Numbered from the stretch's first letter, positions 1 through 7,305 are shown. The stretch is DNA of 8,976 nucleotides from CAZNRY01 sp964575675 (GCA_964575675.1 CAZNRY010000164.1:1-8976); one strand, 5' to 3'. The notes: generated by a model not told the origin, from the sequence alone. A program made the numbers and translations.

Positions 1-1344
1 GGGCGGCGGGGGGCGATCGGCAAGGACCAGGGGCCCGGGCGGGTCGCGAACGTGGCCACGTTGCCCGGCATCCAGGTCGCCAGCTTCGCCATGCCCGACA
101 TTCACTGGGGCTACGGCTTCTGCATCGGCGGGGTGTGCGCGACCGACCCGGCGGAGGGCGGCGTGATCTCGCCCGGCGGCGTCGGCTACGACATCAACTG
201 CGGCGTCCGCCTCTGTCTCACGCGCTTGACGGTCGAGGAAGTTCGTCCCCGGATCGAGAAGATCGTCGCCCGCCTCTTTTCGAACATCCCCTGCGGCGTC
301 GGCTCGGAGGGTGCGATCCCGCGCGTCTCGGTGAAGGAACTCGAGCAGGTGATGACGCGGGGCGCGCGCTGGGCGATCGAGCGCGGCTACGGGCAGAAAA
401 GCCACATGGACAACATCGAGGACGGCGGGTGCATCCCCGGCGCCGACCCGTCAAAGGTGAGCGCCCGCGCGCGCGAGCGGGGGCTTGAGCAGGTCGGGAC
501 ATTGGGCTCCGGGAACCACTTCACCGAGATCGACGTGGTCGATTCCATCTTCCATCCCGAGGCGGCGCGGGCCTTCGGGGTCGAGGTGGGACAGGTCGCC
601 GTCATGATCCACACCGGCTCGCGCGGATTCGGCTACCAGATCTGCGACGACTATCTGAAGGTGCTCGGCCGGGCGATGCAGAAGTACGGAATCCAACTTC
701 CGGACCGCCAGCTCGCGTGCGCGCCGGTCAACTCCGACGAAGGACGATCCTACCTTGCGGCGATGGCCTGCGCGGCGAACTTCGCCTGGGCAAACCGCCA
801 GACGATCCAGCATCTCGCCGAGAAATCTCTCGTCGAGGGGATGGAGGCTTCCCCGCGCGACGTCGGCCTCCGCCTGCTGTACGATGTCTGCCATAACGTC
901 GCGAAACTCGAGGAGCACGAGGTCGGAGGCTCGGTCCGCCGTCTCTGCGTCCATCGGAAGGGGGCGACCCGGGCCCATCTGCCGCGGGGGCAGAAGGACG
1001 ACTGGCCGTACGGGCAGCCGGTCATCGTCCCAGGGGATATGGGGAGCGAGAGCTATCTCTGTGTCGGGACGAAGCGCTCCCTGACCGAGACGTTCGGGAG
1101 CACCTGCCACGGGGCGGGACGGGTCTTGAGCCGCACCGCCGCACGCGCGAAGTTCGGCAACCGCGACCTCGTGAGCGAGCTCTCGAAGGAGGGGATCACC
1201 GTGATGGCGAAGGGACGCGGAACGCTTTCCGAGGAGATGCGGGGCGCATACAAGAATGTGGCGGATGTCGTCGACGTGATGGACCGCGCGGGAGTGAGCC
1301 GGAAGGTGGCCAGGTTGAGGCCGATCGGCGTGATCAAGGGGTAG
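1..1344 (+). CDS. rtcB: RtcB-type 3'-phosphate RNA ligase (5' end missing)
   Basis: RtcB is a GTP- and Mn2+-dependent cytoplasmic ligase that joins RNA 3'-phosphate (or 2',3'-cyclic phosphate) ends to 5'-OH ends in tRNA splicing or RNA repair. The frame is open from base 1, and the residues before the GTG at 52 (KDQGPGRVAN) match the family's conserved lead-in to VATLPGI. The gene is therefore cut by the window edge and the GTG is not its start. Counting from the GTG as residue 1, the metal-binding signature is D47/C50 in GYDINCGVR. Histidines follow in GSGNHFTEI (H156), HTGSRGFGYQ (H187) and DVCHNVAKLEEH (H281). H353 in CHGAGRVLSR corresponds to the histidine that receives GMP. The C-terminus RLRPIGVIKG is the usual family end. 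No archease gene is visible. The next gene starts 23 bp downstream on the same strand. Family assignment is near certain. Confidence 0.96.
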   Translation, partial: GRRGAIGKDQGPGRVANVATLPGIQVASFAMPDIHWGYGFCIGGVCATDPAEGGVISPGGVGYDINCGVRLCLTRLTVEEVRPRIEKIVARLFSNIPCGVGSEGAIPRVSVKELEQVMTRGARWAIERGYGQKSHMDNIEDGGCIPGADPSKVSARARERGLEQVGTLGSGNHFTEIDVVDSIFHPEAARAFGVEVGQVAVMIHTGSRGFGYQICDDYLKVLGRAMQKYGIQLPDRQLACAPVNSDEGRSYLAAMACAANFAWANRQTIQHLAEKSLVEGMEASPRDVGLRLLYDVCHNVAKLEEHEVGGSVRRLCVHRKGATRAHLPRGQKDDWPYGQPVIVPGDMGSESYLCVGTKRSLTETFGSTCHGAGRVLSRTAARAKFGNRDLVSELSKEGITVMAKGRGTLSEEMRGAYKNVADVVDVMDRAGVSRKVARLRPIGVIKG

Positions 1345-1367
1345 CGGGGAGCGGCGAGACGAAACCG

Positions 1368-3350
1368 ATGCCCGAAGCGCCTGCAAGAGAGGGTCTCAGG
1401 CTCTACCTTCGCATCCTCTCCTACCTCCGCCCCTACACGCGGTCGATCGTTCTGATCCTCGTGTTCAACCTCCTCTTCGTCGCCTTCAACGCCCTCTCGA
1501 TCTGGATGGTCGCGCCATTCATCAACACGCTCTTCAAGGGATCAACAACCCACACGACCACGGCCACGCTTCCGGCCCAATCCAAGCCCGCCGTCGTCGT
1601 GACCGAGCCCGCCCAAACCGCCTACGATCCGGCCGCGCAGCACCCCGAAGCCGTGTCCACGCCCGGCGTGTCTTCGAGTGCGACGCCCATCCGCACGGGG
1701 TTCAGCATCCAGCACCTCAACGCATGGATGAAGGAGACGACCGACAGCCTGATCCTCCGGGGAGATCCCATCGAGGTCCTCAAGCTCCTCTGCATCCTGA
1801 TTTTTCTCGCCTTTCTTCTGAAGAACTTCTTCTCTTTCGCCGAGGCGTACACGGTCAGTTACGTCGAGCAGAGGGTGATCAAGGACCTTCGCGAACAGAT
1901 CCACGATCACATGCTGGGACTCCCTCTAGGGTTCTTCTCGAAAAACCAGACGGGGAGCCTGATGTCGCGCGTCATCAACGACGTCAACTCCCTGAACGTC
2001 GCCCTCAACCGGAGCTTCACGAAGGTGATCCGCGATCCGATCGTGATCATCGTCTTCGTGATCCTGCTCTTCAGCATCAGTTGGCGGCTCACGCTGCTGG
2101 CCCTTGTCGTGATCCCCGTGAGCGGACTCCTGATCCAACGGATCGGGCAAAGCCTGAAGCGGAAGAGCCGCCGCGTGCAGGAGCGGATCGCCGAGATGAC
2201 CTCGACGCTGCAGGAGAGCCTCTCGGGCATCAAGGTGATCAAGGCGTTCACGATGGAGGAGTTCGCGGCGGGCAAGTTCTCCGGGCGCGTCGGCGAGCAC
2301 TTCCGCGCGGTCCTGAGGCAGGTCAGGATGAACCGCCTCTCATCCCCGCTTTCGGAGACGATCGGGGTCGGGATCCTCGTCTCCGTTCTCTGGGTAGGGG
2401 GGCATCAGGTCCTGAGCGGGCGCTCGATCGATCCCGAGGATTTCATCCGATTCATCGTGATCCTCTTCTCGGTGATGGCTCCGATCAAGAGCTTGGCCGA
2501 GCTGAACAACAACGTTCAGATCGCGCTCGCGTCGGGGGTGCGCGTGTTCGAGATCATCGATACCCCGGCGGGAATCGCGGACACGCCGGCTGCGGTCGCC
2601 AAGGTTCGATTCGAGCGCGATATTCTCTACGAGAGCGTTTCGTTCCGTTACTCGGACGATAGCGGGCTCGTTCTCGAGGGAGTCGACCTGGGGATCGAGA
2701 AGAACCAGAGGGTCGCCCTCGTCGGGAGCAGCGGCGCGGGAAAGACCAGTCTCGTGAACCTCCTGCCCCGCTTCTACGAAGTTTCGGCGGGAAATGTGAA
2801 GATTGACGGCGTCGACGTGCGCGACCTGAGACTCCGTGACCTGCGCGGGCTGATGGGAATCGTGAGTCAGGACGTGTTCTTGTTCAACGATACCGTCGCG
2901 AGCAATATAGCATGCGGCGAGACGGGGCACTCCATTACGGACCTCGAGCGCGCGGGCCGTCTTGCCAATGCCCACGATTTCATCATGCGTCTTCCCGACG
3001 GATACGACACCATGATCGGCGAACGCGGGATGCGCCTGTCCGGCGGAGAGCGACAGAGACTCTCGATCGCCCGCGCCTTCTTCAAGAACCCGCCGATCCT
3101 GATCTTCGACGAGGCGACATCGTCCCTCGACTCCGAGTCCGAGAGCCAGATCCAGGAGGCGATCGAGAAGCTGATGAAGGACCGCACGGTGCTGATCATC
3201 GCCCACCGCCTGTCGTCCGTGATCCACGCCGACAAGATCGTCGTCCTCGATGCCGGGAGAATCATCGACGAGGGAACGCACCTGGTCCTTCTCGGCCGCT
3301 GCGCCAAGTACCGGCAGTTCTACGAGCTGCAGTTGCTGGGGAGCGAGTAG
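1368..3350 (+). CDS. MsbA-like ABC exporter, fused permease and ATPase
   Basis: A 660-residue half-transporter of the type IV (MsbA/lipid flippase) exporter class, expected to work as an inner-membrane homodimer. Hydrophobic helices are at about 25-50, 137-160, 222-240, 242-258, 330-346 and 360-377, giving the usual six. The ATPase domain follows: Walker A GSSGAGKT (453-460), Q-loop Q501 in VSQDVFLFND, signature LSGGERQR (557-564), Walker B ILIFDE (577-582) and switch histidine H613 in IAHRLSS. All catalytic motifs are intact. Residues about 57-118, between helices 1 and 2, form a T/A/P/S-rich extracytoplasmic insert much longer than the short loop of Proteobacterial MsbA. The start is the first ATG after rtcB, and the residues after it read directly into helix 1; the Shine-Dalgarno is weak (GGGGAG about 16 bp upstream). 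Nearby glycosyltransferases and a ligase suggest lipid A-core or another lipid-linked glycan as cargo. Substrate is inferred; other lipids or drugs are possible. Confidence 0.93.
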   Translation: MPEAPAREGLRLYLRILSYLRPYTRSIVLILVFNLLFVAFNALSIWMVAPFINTLFKGSTTHTTTATLPAQSKPAVVVTEPAQTAYDPAAQHPEAVSTPGVSSSATPIRTGFSIQHLNAWMKETTDSLILRGDPIEVLKLLCILIFLAFLLKNFFSFAEAYTVSYVEQRVIKDLREQIHDHMLGLPLGFFSKNQTGSLMSRVINDVNSLNVALNRSFTKVIRDPIVIIVFVILLFSISWRLTLLALVVIPVSGLLIQRIGQSLKRKSRRVQERIAEMTSTLQESLSGIKVIKAFTMEEFAAGKFSGRVGEHFRAVLRQVRMNRLSSPLSETIGVGILVSVLWVGGHQVLSGRSIDPEDFIRFIVILFSVMAPIKSLAELNNNVQIALASGVRVFEIIDTPAGIADTPAAVAKVRFERDILYESVSFRYSDDSGLVLEGVDLGIEKNQRVALVGSSGAGKTSLVNLLPRFYEVSAGNVKIDGVDVRDLRLRDLRGLMGIVSQDVFLFNDTVASNIACGETGHSITDLERAGRLANAHDFIMRLPDGYDTMIGERGMRLSGGERQRLSIARAFFKNPPILIFDEATSSLDSESESQIQEAIEKLMKDRTVLIIAHRLSSVIHADKIVVLDAGRIIDEGTHLVLLGRCAKYRQFYELQLLGSE

Positions 3351-3355
3351 GCGGG

Positions 3356-3361
3356 GGAGGT
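3356..3361 (+). promoter_or_regulatory. Strong ribosome binding site of the 25-codon leader ORF
   Basis: GGAGGT lies five bases after the exporter stop and six bases before the ATG at 3368. This is a perfect anti-Shine-Dalgarno match at ideal spacing. It serves the leader ORF, not the glycosyltransferase ATG at 3442, which is 80 bases away and in another frame. Confidence 0.6.
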
Positions 3362-3367
3362 CGGGCG

Positions 3368-3445
3368 ATGAGCGCACTGTCTCGCAATGGGTGCCCCGCT
3401 CCGCACGTTGCCGGGGCGTTCTCGCGGCCGAGCGCGTCTCGATGA
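3368..3445 (+). CDS. 25-codon leader ORF, apparently translationally coupled to the glycosyltransferase
   Basis: A short frame begins with ATG at 3368 behind a perfect GGAGGT site. It encodes MSALSRNGCPAPHVAGAFSR followed by PSASR, and its TGA (3443-3445) overlaps the ATG of the glycosyltransferase (3442-3444) as ATGA. The glycosyltransferase start has no recognisable Shine-Dalgarno of its own, so ribosomes ending here could reinitiate on it. I recognise no domain, signal peptide or membrane segment, and the composition does not look like a selected protein. Its role, if any, is probably in cis. It could also be a relic of a shifted start site. Evidence is positional only. Confidence 0.4.
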   Translation: MSALSRNGCPAPHVAGAFSRPSASR

Positions 3446-4536
3446 ACATCCTCTTCATGAACAGCATCGCCCCCCTCGTCTGGGGCGGGGGCGAGAAGTG
3501 GATGCTCACCGCCGCGGAGGGACTGCGGGGGCGGGGACACGAGATCACGATTTGCGGCCGGAAGGGTTCGCTCTTCCTTTCGCGATGCCACGAACGGCGC
3601 ATCGCCGTCGCCCCGCTACGGATCGGCAGCGATTTCGGACTCCGCAACATCCTCCGCCTGCGGCGGATCTACCGGGAACGGAAGACCGACGTCGTGATCG
3701 CGAACTTCAACAAGGACGTCCGCCTCGCTGGTCTCGCCGCCTGCGGGGGCGGGCCGCGCATCGTGGCCCGCAACGGCCTACCCCTCATCCAGAACAACTG
3801 GCGCTACCGCCTGACCTACACGGCCTTCGCGAAGGGGATCCTCACGAACGCGGAAGCGATCAAACGGCGGTACCTCTCGTACGGCTGGTTCCCGGAGGAC
3901 TTCATCAAGGTGATCCACAACGGGATCGACGTCGATCAGATCGTCGAGTTCCCCGGGCCCGCCGTGGTCGCGAAGCACAAGATACCGTTTGGGCGTCCGA
4001 TCATCGGCATCTTCGGGCGCCTCGTTGGCCAGAAGCAGCACCACCTGTTCCTCGAGACGGCCAAACGCGTGGCGGTCGAGGTTTCGGAGACGGTCTTTAT
4101 CGTCGTGGGTGAGGGACCGCTCGAGGCGGATCTCCGGAGGCTTGCCGCGGAGTTGGGAATCGCGGAAAAGGTCCTGTTCATGGGCTTCCAGCGCGAACCG
4201 ATGCCGCTCTACTCGGTCTGCGACGTCGTTCTCCTCACGTCGCGAAGCGAAGGCCTTCCGAATGTGGTCATGGAGGCGATGCTGGCGGCTCGGGCGGTCG
4301 TCGCGTTCGACGTGGGGGGCGTGCGCGAACTGATACCCAACGAGGAGACCGGGATCGTCGTGCCGGAGGGGGATGTCGCCGGCATGGCGGCGCGGGCGGT
4401 CGAGCTCCTTCGGGATCCGGAGGCGCGGGGAAGGATTGGCGGAAGGGCGAGGGCGAGGATCATCGCGGAGTTCTCGGTCGGGGGGATGGTGGGGGAGTTG
4501 GAGGGGTGGTTGGGAGAGAAGGTTACACCCCCCTAG
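3442..4536 (+). CDS. Glycosyltransferase family 4 (GT-B fold)
   Basis: A 364-residue retaining glycosyltransferase of the GT4 type, which transfers a sugar from a nucleotide-sugar donor to a growing glycan in the cytoplasm. The N-terminal Rossmann half opens with MNILFMNSIAPLVWGGGEKW, the usual first strand and glycine-rich acceptor loop. The donor half carries IGIFGRLVGQKQHH (R193, K198, donor-phosphate contacts), VVGEGPLEADL (221-231) and LFMGF. The E-x7-E motif runs from E270 to E278 in SEGLPNVVMEAM. The ATG at 3442 is chosen because it starts the first beta strand. An in-frame GTG at 3391 would add 17 arginine-rich residues and has no ribosome site. The stop of a leader ORF overlaps this ATG, suggesting coupled translation. 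It follows the ABC exporter on the same strand, and its 3' end faces a convergent GT9 gene, so it probably builds LPS core or another surface glycan. Donor and acceptor cannot be read from sequence. Confidence 0.92.
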   Translation: MNILFMNSIAPLVWGGGEKWMLTAAEGLRGRGHEITICGRKGSLFLSRCHERRIAVAPLRIGSDFGLRNILRLRRIYRERKTDVVIANFNKDVRLAGLAACGGGPRIVARNGLPLIQNNWRYRLTYTAFAKGILTNAEAIKRRYLSYGWFPEDFIKVIHNGIDVDQIVEFPGPAVVAKHKIPFGRPIIGIFGRLVGQKQHHLFLETAKRVAVEVSETVFIVVGEGPLEADLRRLAAELGIAEKVLFMGFQREPMPLYSVCDVVLLTSRSEGLPNVVMEAMLAARAVVAFDVGGVRELIPNEETGIVVPEGDVAGMAARAVELLRDPEARGRIGGRARARIIAEFSVGGMVGELEGWLGEKVTPP

Positions 4537-4775
4537 CCCGCATTTCTCACCACCGTTCGTCGCGAAACGGCGCCAGATGGCCGTAGATGCAAGTCGCGCG
4601 AGGCGAGTCCGAAGCGCCGGTCGGGCCGGATGGTTCCGCAGGAGCTGCCCGCCGCGCGGATGCGGCCCGCGAGAAACTCCGTCGCTCGACGCGCGAAGCG
4701 GGCCGCAGGCGCGAGCCAGGATGCTCGGACTTCCTCGAGCGAGCGCCGGTCCGGAGGAACCGTCCGGCCGACCGG
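4537..4775. other. Convergent intergenic region
   Basis: This gap separates the 3' ends of the GT4 gene (plus) and the GT9 gene (minus). It contains a repeat copy at 4703-4776 and a large inverted repeat (4616-4637 with 4756-4776). The first 70 bases hold only a short imperfect stem near 4554-4569 with no T-run. I see no classic intrinsic terminator and no convincing gene. Open frames crossing the gap are GC-driven shadows. Confidence 0.6.
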
Positions 4776-4776
4776 C
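4616..4776. repeat. Long-loop inverted repeat at the convergent gene junction
   Basis: The left arm 4616-4637 (starting GCCGGTCGGGCCGGA) and the right arm 4756-4776 (ending CCGACCGGC) are reverse complements apart from one extra G and one T/C difference that a G-T wobble would tolerate. They are separated by 118 bases. The right arm is the 3' end of the dispersed repeat, so the left arm may be a decayed second copy in opposite orientation. The right arm abuts the TAG stop of the GT9 gene, so a read-through transcript from either side could fold here. It may act as a bidirectional terminator or 3'-end stabiliser, but this is not shown. Confidence 0.6.
4703..4776 (+). repeat. Dispersed structured repeat, copy A
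   Basis: These 74 bases match 7437-7509 with five substitutions and one inserted base. The copy begins CCGCAGGCGCGAGCCAGGAT and ends CCGACCGGC directly at the GT9 stop codon. It can form GGC-GCGA-GCC, a three-pair stem with a GNRA-type loop. A larger stem pairs 4725-4730 with 4762-4767 and 4731-4736 with 4754-4759, leaving a 17-base loop. Relative to copies B and C, the substitutions in this stem keep or improve pairing. Function is unknown. Confidence 0.8.
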
Positions 4777-5831
4777 TACCTCAGCATCTCCTCCAGCTCG
4801 CGCACGACTCGCTCCGCCGCAAGCTCGCTCCCACGCGCATCGATCGATCGATCCTTCGGACCGAACGGCCGATACCGATTGGCATCGGAGCTGAGGAAGA
4901 TCCCGAGGGTCGGGGCGCCGACCGCCGACGCCAGGTGCATCGGCCCACTGTCGGCGGCCACAACTGCGCGACAGAACCGGAAGGCGTGCGCGACGTCGAC
5001 GATCTCGACGCGCGGCATGATCACGAGCCCGCGCTCGCGCATCGGTCCGAAGATCGTCTCGGCCTCCGGTTCCCGGGGCCCGCTGAATATCCACGGGACC
5101 CGCCCGGCCCGAAGGAGGCTCTCGCACAATCCGCCGAATCGCGCGAGCGGCCAGCGCTTTGCCCCTCTACCGCCGACAAATAGACCGACGATATCTCCCG
5201 ATGCGGTGCTTGCCATGCGTCTCAGCGTGTCACCCCATGCCGGACGGACCGGAGGGAGGTGGACCGACAACCGCAGGTCGCTGAGCGGGGGCGGCGTCTC
5301 GCCGATCAGGTGCGCCGCGAGAATTGCCGGATCGCGGGCCGCGTGAAGCTCCCCGTCGAATGAACGCACCTCGTCATTCAGGTAGTGCCGCGACAGCTCC
5401 CTCGCGAACCCTATCCTCCTGGGAGAACGACTCGCGCACGCGTACAGAGCGCTGCTGAAGGAGAACGTATCGCGGTTGCTGCACTCGATCACGGCGTCGT
5501 AGTCCACCATCCCCGCCCGGCACAGATCGCGGAAAAACAGCGGGAAGAACGTCTTCTGGCGCCCCTTGTCGACGATTAAACGGCGAGCGATACGGCCATC
5601 GGCATCGAAAATCGCAGCAAATGCGCGGCTCAGGAGCAGATCGATCTCAAGCTCGGGCCTGCGGGCCTTCAGCCATTCGATCGCCGGGGTCAGCAGGACG
5701 AGATTGCCCAGGCGATCGTCGATCCGGACGAGCAGAACCCGCCGGAGCGGTCTCGCTCCCCGGCGCGACGGGAAAAGCGCCGGCGCCAGGCGGATCAGCC
5801 CGCGCTTGACCCCGCGCTCAAGAGACCGCAT
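4776..5831 (-). CDS. Glycosyltransferase family 9 (heptosyltransferase-like)
   Basis: A 351-residue GT-B enzyme of the GT9 family, whose known members add ADP-heptose to LPS inner core on the cytoplasmic face. The N-terminal signature is VRIDDRLGNLVLLTPAIEWL (35-54). The C-terminal donor half has VGGRGAKRWP (219-228), IFSGPRE (248-254) and the family hallmark AADSGPMHLASAVGAPTLGI (292-311) with D294 and H299. Residue 43 is Asn where many heptosyltransferases have Asp in the xLGD motif (D13 in E. coli WaaC), so activity or donor choice may differ. A basic segment of about 30 residues (SLERGVKRGLIRL...PSRRG) precedes the first strand and could contact membrane. The ATG overlaps the end of the upstream ligase gene by 14 bases, with a purine-rich GGGGGA just upstream, which indicates co-translation. 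The stop abuts a repeat element. Family is firm; the sugar transferred is not known. Confidence 0.92.
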   Translation of the reverse strand: MRSLERGVKRGLIRLAPALFPSRRGARPLRRVLLVRIDDRLGNLVLLTPAIEWLKARRPELEIDLLLSRAFAAIFDADGRIARRLIVDKGRQKTFFPLFFRDLCRAGMVDYDAVIECSNRDTFSFSSALYACASRSPRRIGFARELSRHYLNDEVRSFDGELHAARDPAILAAHLIGETPPPLSDLRLSVHLPPVRPAWGDTLRRMASTASGDIVGLFVGGRGAKRWPLARFGGLCESLLRAGRVPWIFSGPREPEAETIFGPMRERGLVIMPRVEIVDVAHAFRFCRAVVAADSGPMHLASAVGAPTLGIFLSSDANRYRPFGPKDRSIDARGSELAAERVVRELEEMLR

Positions 5832-7104
5832 CGCGTCCCCCGCCTGGCACGGACCCGGCCGCGCGGCGCGGCGTCCCCGGCTCCGTCCTGCATCTCTCCG
5901 TCCTCGCCTCGTGCGCGACCGCGACCGTCGCCGCGACCACGAACCAGAACAACGACGCGACCTTCTCGTTCGTCAAAAAGCATTGGCCAATGCCGCCCAC
6001 GAGAACCCCGACGACCGCCAGCGCCCCGGCGAGGAGAACCGCTCGCCGCGGATCGGATGCCGGCAGAATCGCCCGCGCCCGCGCGACGTGGCGGAAGAAC
6101 CGGATCCAGATGAATGTGAACGCCGCGAGACCGATCAGGCCCGAGTTCACCATGATGTTCAAGATGTCGTTGTGGGGATGCGCGGTCGATAGATACTCAC
6201 CGGGGACCCTGTAGAGCGGAAACTGCGACCTGAAGCTCGCCATTCCAGATCCGAAGATCGGATGGTGCTTCCAGATCTCGAGCGAGGTCATCCACAGCCG
6301 GATGCGGGGATCGTCGCCGAAATCGCCGAGCGTTCCGAGCCGCGCCCTGACAGCCGGAATCAAGGCCGCGACGACCACCGCCGCGGCCGCTGCCGCCAGC
6401 GCCGCACGGCGCGCGATCCCCTTCGTCGATGCGGCGACCCCCGCGACGGCGGCAAGATACCCCGCCCAAGCGGTGCGGGCGAAGCTCGCGACAATGCCTC
6501 CGAACTGAACGGCCGCAAGAATAGCGAGCAGGATTCGCTCCCGCGGCCGCCTAGAAGACATCCCAAGGACGAACGCAATCGTCCCCGTGATGAGAACGTG
6601 TCCCCCGTAGCTCAAGTGGTGTCCGAAGAGCCCCGTCGCGATGTATAGGTTCCCGATCGGCTCGAGCGCGCGCCCGCGCCACAGATCGCGTCCAACGAAC
6701 ATCTGCTCGATCGCATAGAGGGCGACGAGCGACGAGGAAATCAGGAGCACCGTGAGCGCTCGCCGGACCGCGCGGGCGTCCCTGAATGCCTGCACGAACA
6801 CCGGGTAGAACAGGAGGATCCACTCGCCGCGCATGCTCCGCAGGCTGTGGAGCGGATGGACCGAGAACACGCAGGCGAGGAGATCGGCGGCAACGAGCGC
6901 CAGGAGTGGCAGATCGCAGACGGTCCTTCGATAGGATAGGCTGCGCGACGCGAATGCAACCACAAGTCCGATCACCGCGATACCGAAGGCCGCTTCGTAG
7001 GCGACGATCGAGATGCTCGATGTCGCGGCGAAGGCGAATGCTCCCCAGGTCGCCAGCGTCAAGCCGACCGCGCCGATCCTGCTTTGTGATCGCGCTTGAT
7101 CCAT
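5818..7104 (-). CDS. O-antigen ligase / Wzy_C family polytopic membrane protein
   Basis: A 428-residue inner-membrane protein with about 11 hydrophobic segments, from residue 11 to 398. It resembles WaaL, which transfers O-antigen or another undecaprenyl-linked glycan onto lipid A-core in the periplasm; Wzy polymerases share the same fold. The family's conserved parts are visible: SFARTAWAGYL (R210), then the large periplasmic loop with DPRIRLWMTSLEIWKHHPIFGSGMASF (265-291) and TAHPHNDILNIMVNSGLIG (307-325). R210 and H309/H311 match the Arg and His needed in studied WaaL proteins. The last 30 residues are hydrophilic and probably cytoplasmic. The ATG at 7104 is the first start in the frame, behind a modest GGGACGGG. 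It is the first gene of a two-gene minus-strand operon with the GT9 enzyme, and a promoter-like sequence lies about 55 bases upstream. Ligase versus polymerase cannot be settled from sequence. Confidence 0.87.
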   Translation of the reverse strand: MDQARSQSRIGAVGLTLATWGAFAFAATSSISIVAYEAAFGIAVIGLVVAFASRSLSYRRTVCDLPLLALVAADLLACVFSVHPLHSLRSMRGEWILLFYPVFVQAFRDARAVRRALTVLLISSSLVALYAIEQMFVGRDLWRGRALEPIGNLYIATGLFGHHLSYGGHVLITGTIAFVLGMSSRRPRERILLAILAAVQFGGIVASFARTAWAGYLAAVAGVAASTKGIARRAALAAAAAAVVVAALIPAVRARLGTLGDFGDDPRIRLWMTSLEIWKHHPIFGSGMASFRSQFPLYRVPGEYLSTAHPHNDILNIMVNSGLIGLAAFTFIWIRFFRHVARARAILPASDPRRAVLLAGALAVVGVLVGGIGQCFLTNEKVASLFWFVVAATVAVAHEARTERCRTEPGTPRRAAGSVPGGGRDAVS

Positions 7105-7159
7105 CGATCGCCCGTCCCGGTAAGAGTGCGTCCAACGCCTGCTGCAACCCGTGCATCAA

Positions 7160-7188
7160 AGGATACGGCCGGTCCAGAGGCGGGGCAA
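7160..7188 (-). promoter_or_regulatory. Candidate sigma70-type promoter for the ligase-GT9 operon
   Basis: Read on the minus strand, TTGCCC (7188-7183) and TATCCT (7165-7160) are separated by 17 bases. Each matches four of six consensus positions. Transcription would start near 7153, leaving a leader of about 50 bases before the ligase ATG. The prediction rests on pattern and position only. Confidence 0.4.
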
Positions 7189-7305
7189 GGGTAGCGCCGC
7201 GGTCGGGCAAGCGTGGCGCGGTGAAGCGCCCATGAGCGCGCCTGGGCGATCATGCAGGCGGATCGCCGCAGCGAGCTGCGCTATGCGCCGAGCGAAGGCG
7301 GCCGC

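Noticed and set aside
52..54. GTG at 52 as the rtcB start
   Set aside because: The frame is open to base 1 and the residues before it match conserved RtcB sequence, so the true start is outside the window.
451..1386. A 311-residue minus-strand open frame
   Set aside because: It is antisense to the conserved rtcB catalytic regions and its translation shows no family features.
2340..3650. A 436-residue open frame on the minus strand
   Set aside because: It lies antisense to the exporter ATPase domain and the start of GT4. Its composition is that of a GC-rich shadow, with no recognisable motif.
4554..4569. Intrinsic terminator after the GT4 gene
   Set aside because: The stem (CGTTCG/CGAAACG) is short and bulged and no T-run follows on either strand.
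3778..5127. A 449-residue minus-strand open frame spanning GT4, the repeat and part of GT9
   Set aside because: It is antisense to the motif-bearing GT4 gene and out of frame with GT9, is Arg/Asp/Pro-rich, and is a shadow frame.
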